DNA from: Casuarina equisetifolia
Taxonomy: Eukaryota; Streptophyta; Magnoliopsida; Fagales; Casuarinaceae
DNA: 64,000 nucleotides
Direction: 5' to 3'
Assembly: GCA_028551475.1 (NCBI GenBank)
Contig: CM052361.1
Coordinates: 1,371,501-1,435,500 of the forward strand
A model generated the notes under the pieces. That model saw nothing but the letters and a program-made list of their open reading frames with translations. It made no database searches and was not told the origin of the DNA. Below, piece after piece: positions 1 through 9,956 of this stretch (its first letter is position 1; each line of letters starts with the position of its first letter). The position numbers and the translations under genes are program-made.

Positions 1-73
1 GAACCCTTCTTTTTCTCTTCCCCACTCTCAGCTACAAATTTCCCAACACCTACTCCAATCCATTAGCCCTTCT
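1..73 (+). promoter_or_regulatory. 5' leader of TNL unit 1 (start cut by window)
   Basis: This pyrimidine-rich leader (CCCTTCTTTTTCTCT, then CCCCACTCTCAGCTAC) runs up to the ATG at 74. The same leader precedes the start codons of the other five units, for example 17653-17726 and 33714-33773, so it marks the conserved 5' untranslated region. The promoter proper lies outside the window. Confidence 0.6.
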
Positions 74-577
74 ATGGCAACTCAGTTCATTTCTTCTCCT
101 TCCAAAGCTAGTTGGGATCATGATGTCTTCCTGAGTTTTAGAGGTAAAGACACACGCAAGAGCTTCACCGATCATCTCTACAAGGCCTTAGTTCAGGCCG
201 AAATTTACACCTTCAGAGATAAGGAGGAGCTTAGAAGAGGGAGGACGATCTCCACCGAATTGCGCAATGCGATTCGTGGATCAAGGATTTTCATTGTGGT
301 TTTCTCTAAACACTATGCTTCTTCCACATGGTGTCTTGATGAACTTGTGGAGATCGTGGACTGCTGTAGAAAAAATACATCCCACACTCTTCTCCCAATA
401 TTTTATCACATTGACCCCTCGGATGTTCGAAAAGAGACCGGGACATTTGCGAAAGCATTTGCTATGCATAAAAATCGGTTTCGCACTTCTATGGCGAAGG
501 TAGAGAAGTGGAGAGAGGCTCTTACTGAAGCTGGGAGCTATTCTGGTTGGGATGTCTCAAGTGTTGCAAATGGGTAA
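74..577 (+). CDS. TIR exon of unit 1 (intact, 167 residues to intronic stop)
   Basis: The exon encodes a complete plant TIR domain. It shows DVFLSFRGKDTRKSF at residues 17-31, the RDKEELRRG loop near 48-56 and YASSTWCLDEL at 81-91. The conserved catalytic glutamate of plant TIR NADases falls at residue 90. The start is the ATG at 74, with MATQ shared by most units. The mature exon ends at 573 (GG before GTAATG). If the intron is retained, the next codon is TAA at 575-577 and gives a TIR-only protein. The usual RGEDTR motif reads RGKDTR here and in unit 3. This is one of three undamaged TIR exons in the array. Confidence 0.85.
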   Translation: MATQFISSPSKASWDHDVFLSFRGKDTRKSFTDHLYKALVQAEIYTFRDKEELRRGRTISTELRNAIRGSRIFIVVFSKHYASSTWCLDELVEIVDCCRKNTSHTLLPIFYHIDPSDVRKETGTFAKAFAMHKNRFRTSMAKVEKWREALTEAGSYSGWDVSSVANG

Positions 578-2168
578 TGCTAGGCTGCACTTGACTTGTG
601 TATTCTCATTCTTTTTCTATATTTGTTTCTTTCTAAGATAGACGAATAAGTCATTACAAATACATAATTTTTATCTAAAAATGGATTAAAAAAAAACTTA
701 GTTTTTGGGTTTAGTTGGCTTATGGTATTCTCTTTCATATTGAGTCACTTTGGCTGAATTACTTGATGTTTTCCTTTTCATGTTTACCCTACCACTATTT
801 AAAGATCAAGCCACCTAAAATGGTTAGGTGTCTTACGCATAAGGGGAATTATATAGTGACATACTGTCCTTCAAACTCCTAATTCAGGGATTTACCCAAG
901 TGTTGAAACTTCAAACCCCTAATTCATGGATTTACACAAGTGTTGAAACTAAAAATAAAAAATAAAAAATAAAAAAAATAAAAAATTGGTTTATAACATA
1001 CCAAAGCTTTGAAAAAAAAAAAACTATGGATATTAAAATGATATCCATGCTGAATTTTTTTTTTGTGGAAAGATAAATTGTATTAATAAATTTTAAAATA
1101 CATATGCACAAGGGCATTACTCAATATTACAAAAGTCACCATATCTATGAAAACATAAAAGTTGAAAGCCTCCAAATTTCACTTAAAATAACATTTCTTT
1201 AGAATAATTTTATATTTCTAAATAAAGAAGCTTTCCCTAGTACTACCTTATTTACTTTGGCTAAGAAAATAGGGATATCAATTGTTTTCCCCTAAAAATA
1301 TTTTCTATTCTGTTTAGCCCATATACAATAAATGCAAACTAAGAAATATAGCTTAAGAAATTTAATAGCTAAATCATTTTCCTTAACTACTTTGATCATC
1401 CACTTTAGCTCTTCATTCCATCCTCCAATATCGCATTGTATTCCATTTTGTATGAGAATACTTTTCCAAATTATCCATGTCCATGCACATTAAAAAAAAG
1501 ATGACTTCTATTTTCTATATGAGACTAACAAAAATCATAATATATGTTTATTGAAAGAAGTCATTGTACAATTTTTGTTGTTGTAGAAAGTTTGTCCTTA
1601 TAAACAATTCATCTAATGAAATTATTTTTGCTAATGCCATTAATCCAAATTAAATCATACCAATCCATAGTTTCATCAATTTGCCAAAAAATCATTATAA
1701 ATCTTTTGGCAATAATATGTAGAAGTAGAAAGAATAGAGGCAAGTGTAGGCCTTAACTTAAGAAGATCCCACCAACTCCAAGTCATGGTGCTTTTTATAT
1801 CCAATTGCATTACTAAAGTTCTTTTACACTTTGTATTGTGTATCCATTTGCTCCATAATGAAGCTTCTAGGAAAGTTATAAGATTTCAAAGCATACATCC
1901 CAAAATAACTTTATTCCAAATTTTGAAATTTGGTAAACCTAATCCCCCTTCCTTTTTTGGAGAGTAAACATTTTGTCAAGCTACTTTATAAAACCAATGC
2001 ACACGTTGAATTTGACATAACTTAATTGCTTGTCATGAAAAAAGAGTTTCAAAGAGTTGAGACAATAAAGTCTATTAGTAATAGATGATTGTTTTTTCTT
2101 TTTTACATTTTAATTTTTTTTTTAAAATTTTTTCTTCTAATTCTATATTCTATTATTATGATAATTAA
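574..2168 (+). other. Intron 1 of unit 1
   Basis: AT-rich intron between the TIR and NB-ARC exons. It is about 1.6 kb, compared with about 0.6 kb in units 2, 3, 5 and 6. Nearly all of the extra length is the antisense LINE at 1056-2004. Flanking parts (580-1050 and 2005-2168) align with intron 1 of the other units, including the GATATCCAYRCTGAATTT target region. The acceptor reads TTAAG where other units read TTAGG, so the AG dinucleotide has moved one base downstream. If used, it would shift the frame of exon 2 by one base. Confidence 0.75.
1056..2004 (-). mobile_element. LINE 3' end, 5'-truncated, antisense in intron 1 of unit 1
   Basis: The + strand begins with a T run followed by TGTGGAAA, the complement of the TTTCCACAAAA tail of the LINE at 7134-8106. 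The two match recognisably over most of their length when one is reverse-complemented. The minus strand encodes decayed C-terminal reverse-transcriptase protein sequence of the zf-RVT region (a GGLGLPN-like motif near 1935-1955). The flanks GCTGAATTT (1049-1057) and GTTGAATTT (2005-2013) are a plausible 9-bp target duplication with one mismatch, since other units have a single copy there. The element has many substitutions and cannot code for a protein. Confidence 0.75.
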
Positions 2169-3252
2169 GTATGAAGGGAAGTTCATTGAAGATATTGTTG
2201 ATCAAGTTTTGCATGAAGTAAGCCCTATTCACTTTCATGTTGCAGAATATCCAACAGGAATAGACTAGAGAGTTGAAGAGGTAAAAGATTTATTAAATCT
2301 TCAAACAAGTGAGATTTGCATTGTTGGCATCTATGGGATAGGTGGTATTGGTAAAACCACCATAGCAAAAGCCCTTTATAATAAGATATCTTTCAAATTT
2401 GAAGGATGTAGTTTTCTTTTAAACATTAAAGAAACTTTGGAAAAGATTGGGGGTCTAGTTCAACTCCAAAAACAACTTCTTTATGATATATTGGAAAAGG
2501 ATTTGAGGATTGATAATAATAATAAGGGAATTGTATTGATGAAGAAATTGCTTAAATGAAAAAGAGTTTTTGTTGTCCTTGATGATGTGGACCAAATATG
2601 CAAATTGTTTGGAAATTTAAAATGGTTTGGCTTAGGAAGTAAAGTCATTATAACAACTAGAAATGCACATTTACTTACTCAATTAAAAGTGCATGGAAGA
2701 TATAAGGTCTCACCCTTGGATAAATCAAACTCCCTTGCATTATTTAGTTGGCATGCCTTTGGGATGGCCTATCCAAGATTGGATTTTCAAGCACTTTCGA
2801 TTGGTGTAGTGAACTACACTGAAGGACCTCCATTAGCCCTTAAAGTTCTAGGATCTTTTTTAAAAGGAAGGAGTTATGTTGAATGGAAAAGCAAATTGAA
2901 AAAGTTGCAAAAAAAAACAAATGACAGGATTCAAAGGATACTTAAAATAAGTTTTGACTCATTAGATATGGATACAAAGGAAATATTTCTTGATATTGCA
3001 TGTTTCTTTCTTGGTGTAGAGAAATACCATGCAACCAAAATATTGGAAGGTTGTGGTTTCTTTCCTAATATTGGTATGAAAATTCTTGAGCAAAGATCTC
3101 TCTTGATGATTCAAAAAGACAAGTTGCAGATGCATAGTTTGGTATAATATATGGGGAGAGAGATTGTTCGTGAAAATGCAAATTATGTTCTAGAAAACTA
3201 TAGTAGGTTGTGGTTTCATGAAGATGTTTTAGATGTCCTAAATAAATAGATG
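2169..3252 (+). pseudogene. NB-ARC exon of unit 1 (four stops)
   Basis: The nucleotide-binding switch module is clear in translation. A P-loop GIYGIGGIGKTT lies near 2326-2361, a kinase-2 VVLDDVDQI lacks the usual DLD (9 bp missing near 2590), RNBS-B reads GSKVIITTR, a GLPLA-equivalent reads GPPLALKVLGSF, and RNBS-D reads FLDIACFF. The MHD motif reads MHS at 3130-3138. In-frame stops at 2266, 2557, 3145 and 3247 prevent translation. The 3145 stop is at the same codon as a stop in unit 4. Confidence 0.85.
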
Positions 3253-3447
3253 GTAAGAGGTTTATGCATTTATCTTTCCTCCAAGAATGCATCCAACTTT
3301 GTATTAAATGATAACATTACTCATAATTGTAATTAAGCAAAGAACTAATAGTTCCTAAGTTTTTATGGTTATATTTCATTTCAATAGAGTTCTACTTTTG
3401 GAAAACTCGAGGATGTCAATTACTTATTCAATTGTCTTTTTTGCTAG

Positions 3448-4646
3448 GGGTCACAACATGTGAGAGGTGTAAACTTAAATTCACCTGAATTGAAATATGT
3501 GAATTTGAAAACAGAGGCATTCACGAATATGAAGAATTTAAGATTGCTTTAAATTAGTGCTATACATGTCACAGGAAACTTCAACCATCTATCCAATGAG
3601 CTAAGATGGCTTTCTTGGCATAAGTGCCCTCTACAATTTTTGTCATAACATTTTCATTTAGAGGATCTTGTTGTTCATGATTTACAAGATAGCAAAATTG
3701 CACAAGTTTGGAAGGGTTGTAAGGTATAATAATATTACATTTCTATATAAATTTTAAATATATGAAAAATAAAAAAATTTCACTTATTCCCTTTATTTTG
3801 ATTTTGTTTCTATAGATACTTGACAAGCTAAAAGTCCTTAATCTACAAAACTGTGAAGCTCTCATCATATCACCAAACTTTTCTCAAGTTCCACATTTGG
3901 AGATATTAATACTTTTAGGTTGCATAAGTTTAGTTGAAGTTGATGAGTCCATTGGATGTTTGAAAGGCCTTGTTGAGCTGAACTTGAAAGATGTGTAAGC
4001 CTTGGAAATCTTTCAAACAACATTTTTAATTTAGAATCACTCAAAACAAGCAAGGAGTTCAATGGCTTTGACAAAGGTGTATGGAAATGAAAGTGCTCTT
4101 GAACAAATAGTATTCTTTTTTTGTCATTTGAAGAATTTCAAAATTGAAGTATTTGGATGTAAACATAGATCCTCAGATTCTTGGTTGTCATATTTCTTTC
4201 ATTGGATGTCACCTAAAAGCTCAATCCACATAAGTTCACCAATGGCTTCAATTTCTAGATTTCGTTCTCTTGAGAAACTAAATCTTTGTTATTGTGGTTT
4301 GTCTGAAGATAACTTTATTAGTGACTTGAAAAATTTATCCTTACTCAAAAGTTTGGACTTATCAGGAAATAATTTTCTTCATACACCTCATGGCATTAGT
4401 TATCTTCCTAAACTATTGATGTTGCGGTTAGAGGGTTGTAGTTCTCTTCAATCAATTCCAGGAGTCCCACCAAGTTTAGTGGGGTTATTTGCACTAAGCT
4501 GTTCATCATTGGAAAGCTTACAGCATAACTTACCATTATTGGACATGGAACATTCACCAATTTTTCTGTGTATGAATCTGATGACTTGGCAGAGGTTGAC
4601 ATCTTTTCCTACCTTATATATTGAAGCACACAAGAATACTTTACAG
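3448..4646 (+). pseudogene. LRR exons of unit 1
   Basis: The first LRR exon is 3448-3723. It follows TTGCTAG, ends before GTATAA, and contains stops at 3550 and 3646. The second is 3816-4646. It follows TTCTATAG and ends TTACAG before GTGTTT. Both encode leucine-rich repeats with the spacing usual in TNLs (LRWLSWHKCPL, LEKLNLCYCGLSEDNF, LLKSLDLSGNNFLHTP). A one-base loss near 3990 and a deletion of about 50 bp near 4048 break the second exon. From about 4062 to the exon end it is open again. LRRs provide recognition and autoinhibition in the family. Confidence 0.8.
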
Positions 4647-4704
4647 GTGTTTTCTCTTTCTTTCTTTCCATTGAATACCTTACATATTGAAGGGAACATA
4701 TTCA

Positions 4705-4770
4705 TCGTAGAATAAGAGTATATATATATATATATATTTACATATCTATTTATATATTCTTATTCTACGA
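4705..4770. repeat. Inverted repeat in intron 4 of unit 1
   Basis: The left arm TCGTAGAATAAGAGTATATA (4705-4724) and the right arm ending ATTCTTATTCTACGA (4770) are near-complementary around a TA-rich centre. They predict a stem of roughly 20 bp or more. A shorter, partly decayed version occurs at the same place in unit 3 (about 21457-21508). It could be a remnant of a small palindromic element or simply a structured intron segment. Confidence 0.6.
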
Positions 4771-4851
4771 ATAAATTCATGTATTCATCAAATATACATA
4801 TACATATGGATGTGAATTTTTTTTCTTTTCCTTTTTGTTCTTTGATCGCAG

Positions 4852-5365
4852 ATGTTAGGCGACAGCCCTCAATTTTGTATCGTCTTTCTCCAAACTACAG
4901 AGGTTACACGTTGGTTCAACTACCAGGCAATCGGATGTTCAATATCCTTTCAGATACCTCCAATTTCAGAAGGTCTAATTTACCAGTTTCTTGTTTGTGC
5001 TTCTTATGGAGAGATGCCCTATGCTGCAAATCTTCCTTCAACTGATGGGCCCATTGTGGCAATCTCGTTTTACAATAAAACTAAGGGCTCCAACCTATCT
5101 TTCCATACAAAAGTCCCTCCACGTTTTGCCGCAAGTCGTTGTCACATGTACCGCTTGCCGCTTGCGTACAGTAAGGCATGTGCCCTTGGAGCCTATTTTT
5201 TGCCCCAATGCCGCTTCTTTCATTCAAATCCACTAGCCGTTTGTTCCCTGAAAGATGAATGGCACGAAAATGAAATGGACATTGAAAGTGGAGATGAAGT
5301 GGAAGTGTTCATTGAATTCCGAGGAGGCTCTGAAGTCCGCAAATGTGGAATTTATCTAAAACTTG
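4852..5365 (+). CDS. C-JID exon of unit 1
   Basis: The exon starts after GATCGCAG and ends at CTTG before GTAAGT. It encodes the post-LRR C-terminal jelly-roll/Ig-like domain that contacts effectors in TNLs such as RPP1 and ROQ1. Signatures are a WFNYQAIGCSISFQIPPI stretch near the start and GDEVEVFIEFRGGSEVRKC near the end. The exon is about 171 codons with no internal stop. Reading past the donor adds GKLTVINGF and a stop, which is intron sequence. Confidence 0.75.
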
Positions 5366-5558
5366 GTAAGTTAACTGTAATAAACGGATTTTAAAATGGT
5401 TCAATTTGTGAATTTTGATATTATTACAAATTGAAAGGTCCCAATGGTTGAATTCTTTCAAATGATGAGATCGGGAAATATAATTACTGATAAAATTTTA
5501 ACATATTTTAAAGTAATGCTACTACAAATAATAATGTCTTGGGATAATGTTGCTATAG

Positions 5559-5653
5559 GTCCTTCTCTCCCACCCGATGATATCTCTAAAGATGATGTTG
5601 ATCGTGTTGATTTTGCTCTCTATAAAGGCACATGGGAGTTTCTAAGGGCATGA
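5559..5653 (+). CDS. Terminal exon of unit 1: acidic C-terminal tail
   Basis: The exon follows TTGCTATAG and reads on from the C-JID exon in phase as GPSLPPDDISKDDVD, then VDFALYKG, ending at TGA 5651-5653. The same short exon follows the C-JID exon in units 2, 3, 4 and 6 and in the two duplicated tails, with its acidic DD-rich sequence kept. Its role is unknown. It may be a family-specific C-terminal extension. Confidence 0.65.
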
Positions 5654-6649
5654 GAGTGATAATGATTTTGACCAAAGTAATTGTAAGTCATTTCTTCTAA
5701 AATCAGGTAGGGAGAGTCAATCCAAGTCTATTTGACTTTCTTCTTTTCCTCCTCCCCTTCTCTAATCTCCCCTCCCCTATTTGTTTGTTGCTGGAAAGCT
5801 GGAATTTCGATTTTATTTTTTATCTCCTTTATTGACGGCTACATCTATATCCTGAATGATTTATTTTTTGCTTTGATGTTTCATATTCTATCTTGAAGCC
5901 TGAAATGGAATTTCATTTTAGAAAGAATTCTATGTTAATGTAAAAAATTTCTCTTATTATCACCCAGGCTCATATGAATTATACACTTCTACATTTTTGC
6001 CATGGATCAAGGACGAGAATCAGCACTAACAATTTCTTGTACAAGAGTAAAGCCAATAAACCAATAAATTAGGACGTAAGTAGAGTATGGAGGTGCGAGT
6101 AGTTTTGAAATACACTTCCTCATCTTTGTATAATACACAACAAAACACATAATTTGAAGTGTTAGTATAAACATATTAATCATAGGATTAAGTTGAGAAT
6201 ATGAGATGAATGGTTCATGTGTGCATTACTAATGCATTCATTTCATAGGTCTACCTCCAAGATATTGAGATTTTCTAGGAGAGATTAACCCAGACTTACC
6301 TCTCTTCTCTTATCTTTTTATTTTTTTCAAAAAAGTGATTATTCTATTTATTTCCTTCGTAAAGCTCTTGGTTACAAATGGTGTATACACAGTTAAATTG
6401 TCATAAAGAGAGAGTTGTTAAGTCAAATAGGCGCCTTGGTGAATTTTTTTTTCTTTTTTTCTTTTTCGTTTTTCCTGTCTCCCAATGTGCATGAGGTTGC
6501 TGATAAAGATTTTGTTTAGCATTTGTTAAAATAGTTGCAGGAAGTGCATGGGCATTAGGGAGTTCCTTGTCCTGTATATTACCGTTTTAAGCAGAGATTG
6601 TTAGATATCCTGAATTCATGTAAAGTACCCGTTTTACAGGTGCTCTCTC
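5654..6649 (+). other. 3' tail of unit 1
   Basis: Non-coding, AT-rich sequence aligns with the tail of unit 3 (22376-23425) almost base for base. It also aligns with parts of the tails of units 2, 4 and 6, for example the GGGAGTTCCTTGTCCTGTAT block near 6559. It probably holds the 3' untranslated region. No reading frame of interest is visible. Confidence 0.6.
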
Positions 6650-6928
6650 TATCTTTCCGTGAAAAAGTCCCCATACGTTTTGCTGCAAGTCGTTGTCACG
6701 TGTACGGCTCGCCATTTGGGCTCCATAAGTCATAGGACCCTGGAACCTATATTTTGACCCAATGCCGCCTCTTTCCTTCAAATCCACTGGCCGTTTGTTC
6801 CCTGAAAGATGAAGGGCACGCAAATGACATCGACGTTGAAAGTGGAGAAAGTGGAGATGAAGTGGAGGTGTTCATTGAATTCCGTGGAGGCTCTGAAGTC
6901 CACAAATGTGGAATTTATCTAGAACTTG
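6650..6928 (+). pseudogene. Duplicated C-terminal half of the C-JID exon (unit 1 tail)
   Basis: This segment repeats the second half of the C-JID exon (compare 5094-5365), from the KVP motif to the donor at 6928. It carries an extra GES insertion before GDEVEVFIEFRGGSEV and a stop in the SFR/HKS region near 6735. The join lies in the shared string CTATCTTTCC. Unit 3 has the same rearrangement at about 23426-23703, so it predates the separation of the two units. Confidence 0.75.
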
Positions 6929-7133
6929 GTAAGTTAACGGTAATAAACGGATTTTAAAATGCATCAATTAGTGAATTTTGATGTTGTTACAAATTGCAAG
7001 GTCCCAATGGTTGTGCTCTTTCAAATGATAAGATCAGGAAATATAATTACTGAGAATATAAAAAATGATAACATATTTTAAAGTAAAGATACTGCAAATG
7101 ATAATATCTCTTGGGATAATGTTGTTATAGGTC

Positions 7134-8106
7134 AGGAACTTTCTTTGGGCAGGTAATGCAGATATACAACGCTCTCATAAAGTAGTGTGGCAAATAGTTT
7201 GTTCACCCAAGAAGGAAGGAGGATTGGGATTACCAAATCTTAAACTTTGGAATAAAGTCATTTTGAGACGTATGTTTTGGAACCTTATAAATCTTCTAGA
7301 TGCTTCTCTATGGAGTAAATGAATCCACAGTACCAAATGTAAATGAACTTCAGTAATGTAGCTTGATATCAAAGGTTCCATGGCATGGAGTTGGAGAGGT
7401 CTTCTCAAATTAAGGCTTGCACTTACCTCGATTCTTACTCGATCTACCTATTGTTGCATAGAAATTGATGAGCACCTTCGACCAGTAAATGAAAAAGTGA
7501 ATTGGTATAATCTCATTTGGACTGGTGGCATTAGCAAACATAATTTCATTGGATGGCTAGTGTGTCAAGTTCGACTTTCTACAGCAAAAAGCATGGTACG
7601 ATGGCTTCCTTCAATTAACTGATATTGTGATTTTTGTTAGTCCCATGTTGAAAATAGGAATCATCTTTTTTTAAATGTCCATGGACAATGAGAGTTTGGA
7701 AAACTATCCTTGCTCAAAATGGAATTAGACGTGATATTGGAGGATGGAATGAAGAATTGCAATGGATGATCAAATCAACTAAAGGAAGAGATTTGGCTGC
7801 CAAACTTCTTAAGCTATCTTTTTTAGCTTGCATTTATTGTATATGGGCATAACGTAATAGAAGACGATTTCAAAGTAAAATAGTAGACATTCCAATCATG
7901 CTAGCTAAAGTTAGGAAAATTGTACGAGGGAGAGCTTCTTTGTTTAAAAATATTAAATCCTCACAGGGAAATGTCATTTTGAGTGAGATTTGAAGGCTTC
8001 CAACTTCTATATTTTCGTAATTCTTGTAATTCTGGGGTATGCCCCTATGCTTTTGTACACTACTTCTTATTAATGCACACTTACATTTCCACAAAAAAAA
8101 AAAAAA
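7134..8106 (+). mobile_element. 5'-truncated LINE with poly(A) and 14-bp TSD
   Basis: The inserted segment encodes, in decayed form, the C-terminal zf-RVT part of a plant LINE reverse transcriptase. Visible pieces are a GGLGLPNLKLWNK-like motif near 7210-7250, WTGGISKHNFIGWLV near 7518-7564 and a CPWTMRVWK-like stretch near 7674-7700. It ends in TTTCCACA and a poly(A) run. It is flanked by TGTTGTTATAGGTC (7120-7133) and TGTTGTTACAGGTC (8107-8120), a target-site duplication with one mismatch. The homologous site in unit 3 (about 23896-23909) is empty. The target is the acceptor of the duplicated terminal exon. Confidence 0.88.
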
Positions 8107-8117
8107 TGTTGTTACAG

Positions 8118-8217
8118 GTCCTTCTCTCCCACCAAACGATATCTCTAAAGATGATGTTGATCAAGTTGATTTTGCTCTCTATAAAGACGCATGGGAGTGG
8201 CTAAGGGCAGGGGGATG
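8118..8217 (+). pseudogene. Duplicated terminal exon after the LINE
   Basis: The segment repeats the acidic-tail exon (GPSLPPNDISKDDVDQ, ending ARG-like before TGA at 8215-8217). It continues directly from the 3' copy of the LINE target duplication. It belongs to the tandemly duplicated C-JID/tail block of unit 1 and is now separated from its upstream partner by the LINE. Confidence 0.6.
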
Positions 8218-9456
8218 ACAATGATGGTGACCAAAGTACTTGTAAGTCATTTCTTCTAAAATCTGGTAGGAAGAGTCAATCCAATTCTATTTGACTTTCT
8301 TCTTTTCTTCCTCCCCCCTCTACTCTCCCCTTCCCTATTTGTTTTTTGTTGGAAAGCTGGAATTTCGACATTTTTTTTAACTCCTTTATTGACGGCTACA
8401 TCTATAACCTGAATTACATATTTTTGGCTTTGATGTTTCATATTCTATTTTGAAGATTGAAATGGAATTTCATTTTAGAAAAAAGAATTCTATGCTAATG
8501 TAAACAATTTCTCTTATTGTCATCCATGCTCATATGAACTATACACTTCTACATTTTTGCCATAGATTGGGGACTAGAATCAGCATTAACAATTTCGTGC
8601 CCAAGAGTTAAGCCAATAAACCAATAAATGGGGATGCAAGTAGAGTATGGAGGTGTGATTATTTTTGAAATGTATTAGCCATTTTTTGTAGAATACATGG
8701 CAAAACACATTATTTGAATTATGAGTATAAGCAGATTAAGCGTATGATTAGTTTTCCCTTATTAAAAATATGAGGTAAATGGTTCATGCACATAATACTC
8801 ATGCACTCATTTCATAAGTCTACCTCTGAAAGAGTTCTCATTTCATCTTTCCCACCACACTCTATGCGCCTGGAAACAAAGAACTAAAACTTCGTTGCAT
8901 CAATTGTAACAAGTCTTACTCTTGTGAATATTAGTATATAAAAAGTGAACTATTTGCGAAGATAGAAGATGAAGTCAACAATAAACAAAGTGTGGAAGAA
9001 TCAAATGACCGGAAGGAGGTAAGTCCCCGAACAGAATGATTTAACGGGAGGGTGTGTTTTGTCCTTAGGTAAGACGACATAAGGGTGAGTTAATAAACAT
9101 AGGAATTAAATAACCGTTGTGAACGTTCGACTCAAATAGCGAGGGGAGTAAGAAAAAATTCTTACAGGTTTCTGCAGCAAATCCTCCAGCGTTCCACAGG
9201 CGACATCGTGTTCTTGATGGAAGTTTCTGGATCAACTTTTTGCATCGGTCACGTGTACTTTAGCCAACGGGGCTGGCCACCCGCGGACTCTCGCTTGAGG
9301 TGAGAAGTCTCTTCCGAACCCACCATTGTCTCCAAGTTGGACCCACTTGTTGAATACACCGATAACTTGGTGGTTGATTTGTCAAGCCCTTCTTTTTCTC
9401 TCCCCCACTCTCTGCAACGCATTCCTCAGCTCTTGCTATGAGTTATAAGCCCCTCC
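8218..9456 (+). promoter_or_regulatory. Unit 1 tail and 5' flank of unit 2
   Basis: Up to about 8850 the sequence is a tail copy homologous to 24014-24590. It then switches abruptly to the 5' flank of unit 2 without the downstream 37-codon block that follows units 2-4. From about 9328 it contains the module AAGTTGGACCCACTTGTTGA followed by GATAACTTG and GATTTGTCAA, also found upstream of unit 5 (about 33568-33630). A CACGTG core lies near 9250. A TATATAAAAAG string at 8934 is a possible TATA box but lies far from the ATG. Confidence 0.5.
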
Positions 9457-9956
9457 ATGGCAACTCAGTTCCTTTCGTCATCTTCCAAAGCCAGTTTGGA
9501 TTACGACGTCTTCCTGAGTTTCAGAGGCGAAGATACCCGCAAGAACTTCACCGATCATCTCTACAGGGCCTAATTTCAAGCAGGAATTTACACCTTCCGA
9601 GATAAGGAAGAGCTTCGAGGAGGGAGGACCATCTCTACCGAATTGCGCAAGGCGATTCGTGGATCAAGGATTTTCATTATAGTTTTCTCTAAACACTATG
9701 CTTCTTCCGCATGGTGCCTTGATGAACTTGCAGAGATCGTGGACTGTTGTAGAAAGAATACGACCCACACTCTTTTCCCGACATTTTATCACGTTGACCC
9801 CTCGGATATTCGAAAACAAACAGGGTCATTTTCAGAAGCAGTTGCCAGACATGAAAATCGGTTTCGCACCAATATGGCGAAGGTAGAGAAGTGGAGAGAA
9901 GCTCTTATTGAAGCTGGGAGCTATTCTGGTTGGGATGTCTCTAGCATGGCAAATGG
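9457..9956 (+). pseudogene. TIR exon of unit 2 (one nonsense codon)
   Basis: The frame is the same as in other units from the ATG at 9457 to the GG donor at 9956, but TAA at 9571-9573 replaces a leucine codon. Downstream, the domain is open from about 9574 and keeps YASSAWCLDELAEI with the catalytic glutamate. A methionine at 9643 could only start a fragment lacking the first strand and helix. The stop TAA at 9958-9960 follows the donor as in units 1, 3, 4 and 6. Confidence 0.8.

Larger units (their letters stand above)
74..5653 (+). pseudogene. TNL unit 1: disabled TIR-NB-ARC-LRR-C-JID receptor
   Basis: The inferred exons are 74-573 (TIR), about 2169-3252 (NB-ARC), 3448-3723 and 3816-4646 (LRR), 4852-5365 (C-JID) and 5559-5653 (acidic tail). 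They were placed by alignment with the other units and by GT/AG signals. An intact gene of this kind is an intracellular receptor that assembles on pathogen detection and signals through TIR NADase activity. This copy cannot make it. The intron 1 acceptor has changed from AG to AA. In-frame stops lie at 2266, 2557, 3145 and 3247 in the NB-ARC exon and at 3550 and 3646 in the first LRR exon. One base is lost near 3990, and about 50 bp are lost near 4048 in the second LRR exon. Nine bases are missing in the kinase-2 region. The TIR, C-JID and terminal exons are open. An antisense LINE sits in intron 1. Confidence 0.9.

Noticed and set aside
281..469. Minus-strand open frames opposite the TIR, NB-ARC and LRR exons
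   Set aside because: They mirror conserved + strand exons, recur wherever the exon is conserved and carry no recognisable domain.
5366..5394. C-terminal GKLTVINGF of the C-JID frame as real protein end
   Set aside because: It is read-through past a good GTAAGT donor. The downstream acidic exon continues in phase and recurs in most units.
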